In this document: one piece after another, positions 1 to 9,098 of the stretch | Position numbering within the stretch: position 1 is the stretch's first letter | How the letters are laid out: the number at the start of each line of letters is the position of its first letter | Source: Bacteroidales bacterium | GTDB lineage: Bacteria; Bacteroidota; Bacteroidia; Bacteroidales; UBA932 | Reading direction: 5' to 3' | NCBI GenBank assembly: GCA_017549145.1 | Contig: JAFYVM010000050.1 | Coordinates: 27,564-91,563, forward strand | Length of the DNA stretch: 64,000 nt | The notes under the pieces: model-generated | The model's database searches: none | The model's input: only the letters and a program-made list of their open reading frames with translations | Told to the model about the DNA's origin: nothing | Translations under genes and position numbers: made by a program

Positions 1-1059
1 GCTGACATAAAGTATGATGATCAGTATTCCTCCCCAGAGTCCATATTCTTCCAAAATGAAGGCGTACATGTAGTCTCCGAACATAAGTGGAACGATGTAT
101 TTCTGAGTACTTCCTCCTGGACCCTTTCCAAGGATGCCGCCCTCATGAACAGCGATTCTTGCTGTATTTGGCTGAATGATGACATCCAGGAGATCTCGCC
201 TTTCCTGACCTTTCAGTACAAGAAGCTGATGAGGGTCTTTGTTCATTGAGATTCGCTTTTCAAATACGCTGAGTCTCCGGAATACATTACCGTCACTGAT
301 CTTATATGTTCCGTATGCCATACCAAAGGCACAGATTCCAAGTATTGCCAGTCCGACAAGCTCCTTGAACTTTATTCCACCAATCAGAAGAGTCAGTCCC
401 ATGATTCCACCGATAAGTAAGGCACTTGAGTTACTTCCGGGGAGCACCATTACGAAAACCGTAATCATAGGTATATAGATATATATAGCTCTTTTACAGA
501 ATGGTGTACCGAGGAATTCCAGACCGTTATGTTTGCTGAGCGCATTCAGCAACTTGAAGTATCTGGATTTACTTCCTTCTTCCTCATCTTTTTTGCATGT
601 ATGGATTGCCCATGCGATGTACATCATCATTGCAACCTTGACAATCTCAAAGATGTGAATCTGATAGCCAAATAATTTTACGTTACGTGCGGCTCCATTA
701 ATGACTTCAACATCAATAGGACCAAAATCTTTTTTACAGAGCAATATCAGAAGCAGACCAAATGAAAGCGGAAAACCGAATTTTGAGCCCCATCTGATAA
801 GTCCGATTCTCTTGAAATTGTATAGAATCAATATGATACCTAAGCCTATCGCAGTGATCAATACTTGCTCTTTCATAATCGCAAGTCGGTCGGTTCCTGT
901 GCGAATGGCCATAAGAGATGTAGAAGAGAATATGGCAAGCCAGGAGATCATGATAAGCATGAATGTGATGATCCATACTACCTTGTCTCCTTCGATGCGG
1001 TCTATAAAACCCCAAATTCCCGATCTCTTGTCGGGTGTCAGATTCTCTTTCTGCTGCAT
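1..1059 (-). CDS. ftsW: FtsW-type lipid II polymerase (SEDS family), 3' end cut by window edge
   Basis: Partial: 353 codons are visible and the frame runs off base 1. The start is the ATG at 1057-1059, one base after the murD stop. The protein begins MQQKENLTPDK and then carries repeated hydrophobic segments, with the SEDS-like stretch GGILGKGPGGSTQKYIVP near the visible end. Members of this family polymerise lipid II glycan strands at the septum with the cognate transpeptidase FtsI, which is encoded upstream in the same operon. The family assignment rests on the topology, the GxGxGxSxQK-like motif and the dcw position. RodA is the alternative paralogue but is less likely in this cluster. Confidence 0.9.
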   Translation of the reverse strand, partial: MQQKENLTPDKRSGIWGFIDRIEGDKVVWIITFMLIMISWLAIFSSTSLMAIRTGTDRLAIMKEQVLITAIGLGIILILYNFKRIGLIRWGSKFGFPLSFGLLLILLCKKDFGPIDVEVINGAARNVKLFGYQIHIFEIVKVAMMMYIAWAIHTCKKDEEEGSKSRYFKLLNALSKHNGLEFLGTPFCKRAIYIYIPMITVFVMVLPGSNSSALLIGGIMGLTLLIGGIKFKELVGLAILGICAFGMAYGTYKISDGNVFRRLSVFEKRISMNKDPHQLLVLKGQERRDLLDVIIQPNTARIAVHEGGILGKGPGGSTQKYIVPLMFGDYMYAFILEEYGLWGGILIIILYVS

Positions 1060-1060
1060 A

Positions 1061-2395
1061 TTACAGACTTCTTACCTCTTCCTTAAATATTCTACCTCTA
1101 TCTTCGAAATTCTTGAACAAGTCAAAGCTTGCGCAACATGGAGAAAGAAGAACAACGTCTCCCTCCTTAGCCAATTTTGCTGCTGTAGTCACTGCGTCAT
1201 GCATTGACATTGTATCGTGCATTTCAGGGACGATACCCTCGAATGACTCGTGGAATTTCTTTACGTCAGGTCCAAGGCATACAATAGCCTTAACCTTATC
1301 CTTTGCAAGTGGTACAAGACATGAGTAATCGTTACCCTTGTCTGTTCCACCTACGATCCAAACAACTGGTCTTGTCTGGCACTCGAGTGCGTACCATGCC
1401 GCATCTACGTTAGTTGCCTTTGAGTCGTTGATATATAGTACGTCCTTGATGCTTACTACCTTCTCGAGACGGTGCTCCACGGCCTGGAATGTAGCAAGAC
1501 CATTTCTGATGACGTCATTGTCAATATCCATAGCCTTAGCTGCTATAGCTGCTGCCATAGAATTGTAGATGTTGTGCTTTCCGCCAAGTGCAAGCTCCTG
1601 AAGATACATGTCGCACTCCTGGTCTTTGTAGCGGACAACCATCTTGTCATCCTGGATGAATGCTCCCTGCTTGACTTCAGTCTTCTGGGTGAACGGAAGT
1701 TTCTGAGCCTGCACTACGATCTGGCTGAGGTGATTGATAGTGATCTCATCGTCCGAGCAGAAGATGAAGCAGTCGTCGCTAGACATATTGCGTGTGATGC
1801 GGAACTTCGATTTTACGTAGTTCTCCATCTTATGGTCGTATCTGTCAAGATGGTCTGGGGTGATGTTTGTGATGATAGCAATGTCAGCCTTGAACTCGTA
1901 GGTATCGTCAAGCTGGAAGCTGCTGAGCTCAAGAACATAGATATCATGTTTCTGTGTCGCAACCTGGAAGGCATAGCTCTTACCGATGTTTCCACCAAGA
2001 CCGACATTCATACCAGCCTCTTTGAGGAGGTGGTAGATGATTGATGTAGTGGTGGTCTTTCCGTTGCTACCGGTGATGCAGACCTTCTTTGCAGAATCGT
2101 AGCGTCCTGCAAATTCAATCTCTGAAATTACATTGATGCCACGGTCAACGATTTTCTTTACCATTGCTGCAGTCGGTGGAATGCCGGGGCTCTTGATGAC
2201 CTCGTCTGCATTGAGGATGAGATCCTCCGTGTGCTTGCCCTGCTCAAACGGGATATTCCACTCCTGAAGCACAGAACGATACTCCTCGGTAATGTTACCC
2301 ATATCCGAGAGGAATACATCAAAACCTTTAACCTTTGCGAGAACTGCGGAACCTACACCGCTTTCTCCACCACCCAAAACTACGATTCTTGACAT
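1061..2395 (-). CDS. murD: UDP-N-acetylmuramoyl-L-alanine--D-glutamate ligase
   Basis: Cytoplasmic ligase that adds D-glutamate to UDP-MurNAc-L-Ala, the second amino acid of the peptidoglycan stem. The 444-residue length is normal. An N-terminal Rossmann-like UDP-binding domain opens with VVLGGGESGVGSA. The Mur-ligase ATP loop GSNGKTTTT lies at about 109-116, followed by the central ATPase domain (TNITPDHLDRYD) and the C-terminal domain (INDSKATNVDAA). It sits 4 bases after mraY and one base before ftsW in the dcw operon, so it is surely co-transcribed. Confidence 0.97.
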   Translation of the reverse strand: MSRIVVLGGGESGVGSAVLAKVKGFDVFLSDMGNITEEYRSVLQEWNIPFEQGKHTEDLILNADEVIKSPGIPPTAAMVKKIVDRGINVISEIEFAGRYDSAKKVCITGSNGKTTTTSIIYHLLKEAGMNVGLGGNIGKSYAFQVATQKHDIYVLELSSFQLDDTYEFKADIAIITNITPDHLDRYDHKMENYVKSKFRITRNMSSDDCFIFCSDDEITINHLSQIVVQAQKLPFTQKTEVKQGAFIQDDKMVVRYKDQECDMYLQELALGGKHNIYNSMAAAIAAKAMDIDNDVIRNGLATFQAVEHRLEKVVSIKDVLYINDSKATNVDAAWYALECQTRPVVWIVGGTDKGNDYSCLVPLAKDKVKAIVCLGPDVKKFHESFEGIVPEMHDTMSMHDAVTTAAKLAKEGDVVLLSPCCASFDLFKNFEDRGRIFKEEVRSL

Positions 2396-2399
2396 AGTA

Positions 2400-3608
2400 T
2401 TATCTGATTTTTAATAATGCAATTGTAATTACAGCGAGTATCATTCCCACGATCCAGAATCTGGTAACGATCTTTGCCTCAGGGATAGCTTTCTTGTCAG
2501 ACTGGATAAGGCAAGGAATTCCTTCTTTCTGGAAATGATGATGGATAGGAGTCATCTTAAAGATTCTTCTACCAGCACCGTACTTCTTTCTTGTATATTT
2601 GAAGTATGTGGTCTGCATCAATACTGAGAGGCTCTCAGCGAAGAAGATACCGCAGAGGATAGGTACGAGGAGCTCCTTTCTGATAAGGATAGCTGCCACA
2701 CCGATGATACCTCCAAGCATAAGGCTACCGGAGTCTCCCATGAAGACCTGTGCTGGGTAAGAGTTGTACCAGAGGAAGCCTATCAATGCTCCTACAAAGG
2801 CCGACATGAACACTGCAATCTCACCACTGCCTGGTATGTACATGATATTCAGATATTCGGCATCGATGATATTGCCACCAAGCCATGCAAAGATACCGAG
2901 TACAACACCTACAATCGCAGAAGTTCCGGTTGCAAGACCGTCGATTCCGTCTGTAAGATTTACACCGTTAGAGCAGGATGTGATCACGAGAATGATCATA
3001 GCCACGTAAATCACCCACTTGAAATATCTGCCGAACTCTCCGCCGAATGGTGAAAGCCATGCATAGTCAAACTCATGAGTCTTGATGAATGGGATGGTTG
3101 TTGTGGTGCTCTTGACAATGTTCTCTGTGCTCTCTCTTACAACGATATCCTCGCTGAAGCATATTGCAAGTGCTACGGCAAGTCCCATAGCAAACTGTGC
3201 TATAAGCTTCATCTTTGGGCTTAGTCCGTCCTTATTCTTCTTGAATACCTTGATGTAGTCATCTGCGAATCCGATAAGGAAAGACCATACAGTTGTAACC
3301 AGGAGCAGCTGTATGTATATATTTGTCAGGTTAGCAAACAATAGCACAGGGATGATGATGCTGAAGAAAATGAGAATACCTCCCATTGTAGGAGTTCCTT
3401 TCTTCTCCATCTGTCCTGCGAGTCCAAGGTCTCTGATGTCTTCTCCAATCTGCTTAGCCTTGATCTTGGCGATAAACTTCTTACCGAAGAAGATAGAGAA
3501 CAGGAGTGCTGTGGAAAACGAAATGATTGCCCTGAAGGAAAGGTACTGGAATAGTCCCTGTCCAGGAAAATCAAAATCTTTCAAAAAATCAATCAGATGG
3601 TATATCAT
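2400..3608 (-). CDS. mraY: phospho-N-acetylmuramoyl-pentapeptide transferase
   Basis: Integral membrane enzyme that transfers phospho-MurNAc-pentapeptide to undecaprenyl phosphate, forming lipid I. The Asp pair of the active site is in FADDYIK (about 114-120), NLTDGIDGLA is in the middle, and the HHHFQ motif is near the C-terminus. At 402 residues it is longer than the roughly 360-residue E. coli enzyme. The extra material lies between about residues 155 and 190 (VVRESTENIVKSTTTTIP region) and resembles the insertion usual in Bacteroidetes MraY. Its ATG overlaps the murE stop by 4 bases. Confidence 0.97.
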   Translation of the reverse strand: MIYHLIDFLKDFDFPGQGLFQYLSFRAIISFSTALLFSIFFGKKFIAKIKAKQIGEDIRDLGLAGQMEKKGTPTMGGILIFFSIIIPVLLFANLTNIYIQLLLVTTVWSFLIGFADDYIKVFKKNKDGLSPKMKLIAQFAMGLAVALAICFSEDIVVRESTENIVKSTTTTIPFIKTHEFDYAWLSPFGGEFGRYFKWVIYVAMIILVITSCSNGVNLTDGIDGLATGTSAIVGVVLGIFAWLGGNIIDAEYLNIMYIPGSGEIAVFMSAFVGALIGFLWYNSYPAQVFMGDSGSLMLGGIIGVAAILIRKELLVPILCGIFFAESLSVLMQTTYFKYTRKKYGAGRRIFKMTPIHHHFQKEGIPCLIQSDKKAIPEAKIVTRFWIVGMILAVITIALLKIR

Positions 3609-5071
3609 AGTGTGCCTAGTTCTTTAAAGGTTTCGTTTACAATTTCTTTCTCATCAAAATGTCTCTTCTCTGTGCCGATGATCTGGTAGGTTTCATGCCC
3701 CTTGCCGGCAAGAAGAATTGTGGCGCCCTGACCTGCCATCATGATTGCAGTGCGGATTGCTTGTTCGCGGTCTTCAATGAAGAGTGATTTCGCCTTTCCG
3801 CTCAAGTCCATGCCAGCCTTGATGTCGGCCATGATGTCAGTAGTCTTTTCTGTTCTGCTGTTATCTGATGTGACAATTATTCTGTCAGCCATCTTCTGAG
3901 CAACCTGAGCCATCTCAGGACGCTTTGTCTTATCTCTGTCTCCTCCACATCCGAACAAACAGATAAGTTCCTGCTGAGGAGCGATTTCTCTCAAGGTGCC
4001 GAGTACATTCTCAAGCGCATCCGGAGTGTGTGCGTAGTCAATGATGACTGAAATATCCTTAGGACCACGGAGGTTCTCCAATCTTCCTGGTGCTGGCTTG
4101 AGGGCACTGAGTGCTATGAGCACCTCTTCCTCTTTAGCTCCAAGAGTTACTGCTGTTGTATAGAGAGCAAGGAGATTATATGCATTGTGCTGTCCGATGA
4201 GTCCGCTCCAGACTTCCTGTCCGTCAATTCTCAAAAGCATTCCCTCAAAACTCTGCTCTACAATGCGACAAGTGTGGTCTGCAATGCTTCTGCATGAGTA
4301 TGTGATGATCTTTGCCTTTGTGTTCTGCGTCATTACCATGCCATTTCTGTCATCGATATTTGTGATCGCATATGACTCTTTTGGCAATGTGTCGAACCAA
4401 AGCTTCTTACAACGAAGATATTCTGCAAAGGTCTTGTGGTAATCAAGATGGTCGTGGCTAAGGTTAGAGAAGATTCCTGCCTTGAAATAAAGGCCGGCAA
4501 CTCTGTCCTGCTCCACTCCGATTGAGCTGACTTCCATAAAGCAATACTCGCATCCTTCGTTTACCATCTCATTCAAGAGCGAGTTGGTAACGAGCGGGTC
4601 GGATGTTGTGTTGATTGCCTCACTACCTCTTTCTCCTACATAATTGGCAATTGTGGAGAGGAGTCCGCAGCTATATCCGAGAGATGTGAACAATCTGTGA
4701 AGGAGTGTTACTGTGGTAGTCTTGCCGTTTGTGCCGGTGATTCCTACCAAAGTCAATTTTCTTGACGGGTTGTCATAGAAGTTTGCGGCAGCGATAGCCA
4801 AAGCATATCTTGATGACTCCACCTGAACAAAGGTGACGTCCTCTGGCATATTTGAAACCTTCGAAGGGTCGTCAAAAATGATCGCTTTTGCTCCTTTGTC
4901 AATTGCAGTCTGGATGTAGCTATGTCCATCCACAGCAAAACCTGTGATCGCAACAAAAAGGGCATTCTCTACCGCCTTTCTTGAATCATTACAGATAGAG
5001 CAGATGTCGATGCAGGTGTTACCCTTCACCGACACTATTGCGCATCCTTCTATTATTTTCTCAAGCCTCAT
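3605..5071 (-). CDS. murE: UDP-MurNAc-tripeptide synthetase
   Basis: Adds the third stem residue to UDP-MurNAc-L-Ala-D-Glu. The 488-residue length is normal. The ATP loop GTNGKTTT is at about 113-120, with LSHDHLDYHKTF centrally and GCGGDRDKTKRPEM in the C-terminal domain. The substrate-selecting motif, DNPR in classical meso-diaminopimelate enzymes, reads DNSR (403-406). The arginine that contacts diaminopimelate is kept and the proline is replaced, so meso-DAP remains the best guess for the amino acid. The start ATG overlaps the ftsI TGA (ATGA), which suggests translational coupling. Confidence 0.95.
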   Translation of the reverse strand: MRLEKIIEGCAIVSVKGNTCIDICSICNDSRKAVENALFVAITGFAVDGHSYIQTAIDKGAKAIIFDDPSKVSNMPEDVTFVQVESSRYALAIAAANFYDNPSRKLTLVGITGTNGKTTTVTLLHRLFTSLGYSCGLLSTIANYVGERGSEAINTTSDPLVTNSLLNEMVNEGCEYCFMEVSSIGVEQDRVAGLYFKAGIFSNLSHDHLDYHKTFAEYLRCKKLWFDTLPKESYAITNIDDRNGMVMTQNTKAKIITYSCRSIADHTCRIVEQSFEGMLLRIDGQEVWSGLIGQHNAYNLLALYTTAVTLGAKEEEVLIALSALKPAPGRLENLRGPKDISVIIDYAHTPDALENVLGTLREIAPQQELICLFGCGGDRDKTKRPEMAQVAQKMADRIIVTSDNSRTEKTTDIMADIKAGMDLSGKAKSLFIEDREQAIRTAIMMAGQGATILLAGKGHETYQIIGTEKRHFDEKEIVNETFKELGTL

Positions 5072-7191
5072 TTCAATACAATTTTTACAGTTTCTCCTTT
5101 CGCTACCTTCTCTCCTGCTTTAGGACTCTGACTTACCACGTGTCCCATTCCTGTGTGGCTACATTTATATCCGCTGTTTTCAATAGCGTATATAGCATCC
5201 TGTAGTCCATATCCTATAACCGATGGTACAGGCCCATTTCCTCCTCTTTCTATATATGTAATAGAGTCATCCATCTGTGGAATTTCTCCTGAAACAGATA
5301 TTCTTTCCGACCAGCTTGGGTCCATTGCGTAAAGCTTATCCACAAGCTCCTTGATTGTAAGGGCAGGGATTGTACCTCCGTAGATGCTTGCCTTTGTCGG
5401 TTTTGAATAGATGGTCACGATGGCAGTGTATCTTGGTGCATCTGCAGGGAAGAATCCCACAAATGAAGCCTGATATTGTTTCCTTCCTTCGCTATCTACG
5501 TATCTGCTTCCGCCAGGCTGCACATATTTGGCATCAAGGGCAATCCATGCAGTACCAGTCTTACCTGCGATCTGACTCTTGGCATTCTTTACCTTTGAAC
5601 CTGTACCCTGTGTAGTAACGGTTGTAAGGGCTCTTACCAATGTGTCGGCTGTCGCTCTCGAACAGATAGCTCCGTTGAGCACCTCCGGCTTGAACTCAGT
5701 TATGACTTTGCCATCCCTTTCGATTGATTCGACAACGTACGGCTTCATCATTCTTCCCTTGTTTGCAACGGCATTATAGAATGTTACCATGTGCAGTGGG
5801 GTTGTCTGTACTGAGTATCCGATTGCACTCTGGATCAAGTCAGTCGGGCTATATCCTTTTCTCTTCGTGTCTGGGACAATTCCGTTTGCAAATCCGTCCA
5901 ACTCGAAATCGTATCTTCCCGCTATCTTATAAGTGTAGAACTTCTTCAAGTATTCATCAGGAGTTTTTCCATAATGTTCCTTCACAAGGTGACGGAATAC
6001 ATAGTTTGATGAAATCTTGAAACCATCCAGCACCGAAATCCAATCTCGACCAGTCTCTCTCTCGTAATCGCGGATATATTGATCGACGTTTACATCATCC
6101 ATCTGGCCTCCGTTAGTCTTGATTCTGGTGTTAAGTTTTACCTTTCCATCTTCAAGAAGTGTCATGAGGGTTGCAGTCTTGATGATGGAACCAGGCTCAC
6201 CAGCTCGTGCAATAGCGAGGTTGTAGTTTTCACCTAGCTTTCCATCTCTACCTCTTGTGAGGTTAACCATGGCCCTGATCGCGCCGGTTTCCACTTCCAT
6301 AAGTATCAAGCAGCCCCCGTCAATGTCATCATTCGCTTCAAGTCTTGTTCTGAGTGCTTTGTCTGCTACATCCTGGATGTTGATATCGATAGTACTTCTG
6401 ATGTCACTACCATTAACTACAGGAACAGCAGAACTGTCATTATCATGAATCTTGATCTTGTTATCTGTAACTCGAAGCCACTCAAGTCCTGAAGTTCCAT
6501 GAAGTTCGTAGTCAAACTTGCTCTCGATACCTCTTCTTCTTGCCTTCTCAACGTCCTCCTGCTTTCTTACATAACCGATAACGCTTCGCGCAAGTCCCTC
6601 GTATGGGTATTGACGAGGATCAAGTGTGTCAGCAATAATACCACCGGCATATTTACCCTTGTTGAAGAGAGGAAGCTCCTGAAGCTTCTTGTATGTCGGA
6701 TGGTCCACCTTCTTGGAGATGGTAACATATCTTAAGTTCTTCTCTCTTCCTTTTAGGATGAGGTCTGTATAATACGCGGCATCCTTTCCGTCCTTGCTAA
6801 GAACCTCCGGCAGAGCCTGCGCTAGTTCTCTTGCCGACTTTAGCCATTTCTCCTCATTCTCCCTCAGCTCCTTTTTCTCCTTTTCGCTCTTACCTGTATA
6901 ATTAGGCTTCTGCACCGCACAGTCCATATATATATCATATATAGGAGTAGTGATGGCCAGAATCTTACCATTGTGGTCAATGATTGTTCCTCTCTCCGGC
7001 TTGATTATATTCTTCTCTTTTTTTGGACGGAAGAATCCGATGGTTGCCGGATCTGGTGTCCATATTGTCTTGAGGTATATGGTCCAGCCGATCAGAACGA
7101 TGGACAGCAAGATGAATATCCAATAGAGATACCACAGAACCTTGCTGGTCCTGTTACCATCGATAGGGCTTATTTTATCTCTATTAGTCAT
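5068..7191 (-). CDS. ftsI: Division-specific class B penicillin-binding protein with PASTA domain
   Basis: Septal transpeptidase that cross-links peptidoglycan with FtsW. It has a short cytoplasmic tail, one membrane segment at about 19-41, a dimerisation domain, and the transpeptidase domain with SxxK as SIIK (335-338), SxN as SSN (394-396) and KTGT (544-547). A single PASTA repeat occupies about 650-707. At 707 residues it is longer than E. coli FtsI because of this PASTA tail, which is common in Bacteroidetes. It ends in TGA overlapping the murE ATG, which is direct evidence that TGA is a normal stop here. Confidence 0.95.
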   Translation of the reverse strand: MTNRDKISPIDGNRTSKVLWYLYWIFILLSIVLIGWTIYLKTIWTPDPATIGFFRPKKEKNIIKPERGTIIDHNGKILAITTPIYDIYMDCAVQKPNYTGKSEKEKKELRENEEKWLKSARELAQALPEVLSKDGKDAAYYTDLILKGREKNLRYVTISKKVDHPTYKKLQELPLFNKGKYAGGIIADTLDPRQYPYEGLARSVIGYVRKQEDVEKARRRGIESKFDYELHGTSGLEWLRVTDNKIKIHDNDSSAVPVVNGSDIRSTIDINIQDVADKALRTRLEANDDIDGGCLILMEVETGAIRAMVNLTRGRDGKLGENYNLAIARAGEPGSIIKTATLMTLLEDGKVKLNTRIKTNGGQMDDVNVDQYIRDYERETGRDWISVLDGFKISSNYVFRHLVKEHYGKTPDEYLKKFYTYKIAGRYDFELDGFANGIVPDTKRKGYSPTDLIQSAIGYSVQTTPLHMVTFYNAVANKGRMMKPYVVESIERDGKVITEFKPEVLNGAICSRATADTLVRALTTVTTQGTGSKVKNAKSQIAGKTGTAWIALDAKYVQPGGSRYVDSEGRKQYQASFVGFFPADAPRYTAIVTIYSKPTKASIYGGTIPALTIKELVDKLYAMDPSWSERISVSGEIPQMDDSITYIERGGNGPVPSVIGYGLQDAIYAIENSGYKCSHTGMGHVVSQSPKAGEKVAKGETVKIVLK

Positions 7192-7201
7192 TCTTCTGTT
7201 T

Positions 7202-7564
7202 TTATTTCTCTATTCTATATGCCGGCTTTTCCGGTTGTCTCAGGTTTGAACCTAACTCCTCAAGCATTGTCTCTACTGTACTTATTCTATCAAGGCTCAC
7301 AATGTCGCTTGTCTTCTGTGCGCAATAGATTCTCAGTGTTTCGATTGTATCCTTGTTCTTCTCTCTTATAACCATTGTCTGTTCGGCCTTGTAGCTCAAG
7401 AATATGCTTACCATACTCAAGACGAACGCGTACAATATGTGTGGGAAGAACTTGTCTACTCTCAATCGTAGAAGTATGTCTCCGTGTCCGATGGCCTTCA
7501 GGACCTCTTTTAAGACCGATCCGGTCTTCTTCCACTTGCTGTCTTTTTTCTGCACCTCTTCCAT
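7202..7564 (-). CDS. ftsL: FtsL-like small divisome membrane protein
   Basis: A 120-residue bitopic protein: a basic cytoplasmic N-terminus to about residue 38, one membrane segment at about 42-60 (FPHILYAFVLSMVSIFLSY), then a short extracytoplasmic part predicted helical. Sequence similarity to FtsL is weak, as usual for this family. The call rests mainly on size, topology and position between rsmH and ftsI. Its ATG overlaps the rsmH stop by one base (TAATG on the coding strand). In other bacteria FtsL forms a complex with FtsB and FtsQ that activates FtsWI. Confidence 0.75.
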   Translation of the reverse strand: MEEVQKKDSKWKKTGSVLKEVLKAIGHGDILLRLRVDKFFPHILYAFVLSMVSIFLSYKAEQTMVIREKNKDTIETLRIYCAQKTSDIVSLDRISTVETMLEELGSNLRQPEKPAYRIEK

Positions 7565-8475
7565 TACTCTTCCTCCTTCTCTGCGATTCTTAATTTTGCA
7601 CTTCTGGCGCGTGTGTTTGCGGCAATCTCGCTTTCCTGCGGAAGGATCGGCTTTCTGTTGACTGCCTTCAACGGTGCTTTTGAATTTCCGAAGAAGTCCT
7701 TTTCTACCTTGCCCTCAATGTTGCCCGCCTTGATGAAGTTCTTTACCATTCGGTCTTCAAGGGAGTGGTAGGTGATAACAACCAGCTTTCCTCCCGGCTT
7801 GAGTGATGCTGCAGCTCCACTGAGGAATTTCTCGAGAGATCGCATCTCCTGATTTACCTCAATACGAAGTGCCTGATAGACCTTTGCGAGGAATTTGTGC
7901 TCTGCAAATTTTGGAAGTGCACTTTCAATTGCCTTTCCTAGCTGTCCTGTGGTCTCGATAGGGGAGAGTTCGCGAGCCTTGCAGATCATCTGGGCAAGTC
8001 TGCGGCTGTTGTCCACTTCTCCGTACAGACGGAGGATCTTTTCAAGTTCCTCCTGCTCGTAGCTGTTGATGATGTCGGCTGCAGTTCGTTCTGCTTCCTG
8101 ATTCATTCTCATGTCCAGCGGAGCCTCATAGCGGAAAGAAAATCCTCTTTCTGCAGTGTCAAACTGGTGTGATGATACTCCAAGGTCAGCCAAGACGCCG
8201 TCAATGCCGTCCTTGTGTCCCTGGTGTAATACATGATTGTGTATCCAGCGGAAGTCGCTGCGGATCAGTGTAAGACGTGAGTCATCAATACGGTTGCCGA
8301 TGGCATCCATATCGCGGTCGAATGCGAGCACACGGCCAGATTTTGATAAGCGTGAAAGAATTGCGGCAGTGTGCCCGCCTCCGCCGAATGTGGCATCAGC
8401 GTAGACTCCATCTACGGAACCTACTAAAGCAGACACGCTCTCGTCTAAAAGCACTGATGTATGATATTCTGACAT
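7564..8475 (-). CDS. rsmH: 16S rRNA (cytosine(1402)-N(4))-methyltransferase
   Basis: S-adenosylmethionine-dependent methyltransferase (old name MraW) acting on C1402 of 16S rRNA. The 303-residue length is typical. The SAM-binding loop DATFGGGGHTAAIL lies at about 27-40, GVLADLGVSSHQFD follows, and the C-terminal VVITYHSLEDRMVKNF motif is intact. It is preceded by a strong GAGGAGG ribosome-binding site (8484-8490) that overlaps the mraZ stop, unusual in this otherwise Shine-Dalgarno-poor genome. It is the second gene of the dcw operon. Confidence 0.97.
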   Translation of the reverse strand: MSEYHTSVLLDESVSALVGSVDGVYADATFGGGGHTAAILSRLSKSGRVLAFDRDMDAIGNRIDDSRLTLIRSDFRWIHNHVLHQGHKDGIDGVLADLGVSSHQFDTAERGFSFRYEAPLDMRMNQEAERTAADIINSYEQEELEKILRLYGEVDNSRRLAQMICKARELSPIETTGQLGKAIESALPKFAEHKFLAKVYQALRIEVNQEMRSLEKFLSGAAASLKPGGKLVVITYHSLEDRMVKNFIKAGNIEGKVEKDFFGNSKAPLKAVNRKPILPQESEIAANTRARSAKLRIAEKEEE

Positions 8476-8489
8476 TTCCGGTACCTCCT

Positions 8490-8945
8490 CTATCTTAGAT
8501 CAGACAGTGAACCGGCAATTGAAATAAATTCGTCGTTGGAAATGATGCTGGACTCAAAGTTTTCTTTAGCCCAGATCTCAATTTTGTAATCGTTGCCGGA
8601 GAATACGACTTCCTTAGTGACGCCAATCATTTCCAAAAGTTTCTTTGGGATGGAGATGCGGCCCAATTTTCCATCAGGCTCCACAACTGCGCAATTGTGC
8701 AGGTATGCTCTCCAGAATTTAGCGTGACTCTCGTTGAAAGCCGGGTTGAGTCTAGAACGAACCTCCTCCGACTGGCGCTCCCACTCTGAATAGGTGTACA
8801 TTTCGAGGCAGTTTGCAAAAGTATCTTTTCTGACTACGAATCTCATGTCACCTTCAGCTGGCATAATGCCTTTGTAGGCGGCAGGAAAGACTACTCGTCC
8901 CTTGTCGTCCACTTTAGCATTATATTCGCCGAAAAACTTGATCAT
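8490..8945 (-). CDS. mraZ: MraZ transcriptional regulator of the dcw cluster
   Basis: DNA-binding ring-forming protein with two SpoVT/AbrB-like halves. The first is at about 5-55 (GEYNAKVDDKGRVVFPAAYK) and the second at about 80-130 (AVVEPDGKLGRISIPKKL). The second half carries the GRxxIP-type DNA-contact motif. The 151-residue length is normal. It is the first gene of the operon and lies 51 bases downstream of four evenly spaced TGGAA boxes, consistent with autoregulation as shown for E. coli MraZ. Confidence 0.96.
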   Translation of the reverse strand: MIKFFGEYNAKVDDKGRVVFPAAYKGIMPAEGDMRFVVRKDTFANCLEMYTYSEWERQSEEVRSRLNPAFNESHAKFWRAYLHNCAVVEPDGKLGRISIPKKLLEMIGVTKEVVFSGNDYKIEIWAKENFESSIISNDEFISIAGSLSDLR

Positions 8946-8979
8946 AAATGTTAAACTTATTCTTTCACGCTAATCGCCA

Positions 8980-8987
8980 CAAATGTA
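8980..8987 (-). promoter_or_regulatory. -7 promoter box of mraZ/dcw operon
   Basis: TACATTTG on the minus strand fits the Bacteroidetes -7 consensus TAnnTTTG. Predicted transcription start is near 8973, giving a leader of about 28 bases. No clear TTTG is seen at -33; that zone is occupied by the TGGAA boxes. Confidence 0.65.
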
Positions 8988-8996
8988 GAAATAATT

Positions 8997-9031
8997 TTCC
9001 ATTTCGTTCCATTTTTTTCCATAATTTTCCA
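8997..9031 (-). promoter_or_regulatory. Probable MraZ operator: four TGGAA boxes at 10-bp intervals
   Basis: On the minus strand TGGAA occurs at 9031-9027, 9021-9017, 9011-9007 and 9001-8997. The 10-base period is exact and the spacers are AT-rich. MraZ of E. coli binds TGGG-type direct repeats of one helical turn spacing in front of its own gene. The spacing and position match and only the box sequence differs. The array covers the -33 zone of the mraZ promoter. Confidence 0.7.
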
Positions 9032-9072
9032 CAAATTTTATCAAAACGTTTTCCGTCCATGAAAAAATGTTT

Positions 9073-9080
9073 TACATTTG
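9073..9080 (+). promoter_or_regulatory. -7 promoter box of the M23 peptidase gene
   Basis: TACATTTG fits TAnnTTTG. Transcription would start near 9087, which rules out the in-frame TTG at 9078 as start codon and supports the ATG at 9099. It is divergent from mraZ. Confidence 0.6.
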
Positions 9081-9098
9081 CGGTCAAATAATCATCCT

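Noticed and set aside
1472-2044. 190-codon plus-strand frame opposite murD
   Set aside because: Antisense to conserved murD with no motif or promoter.
9078-9098. TTG 9078 as the start of the M23 peptidase
   Set aside because: The TTG is part of the TACATTTG promoter box and would precede the transcript start; the ATG at 9099 begins a proper lipoprotein signal.
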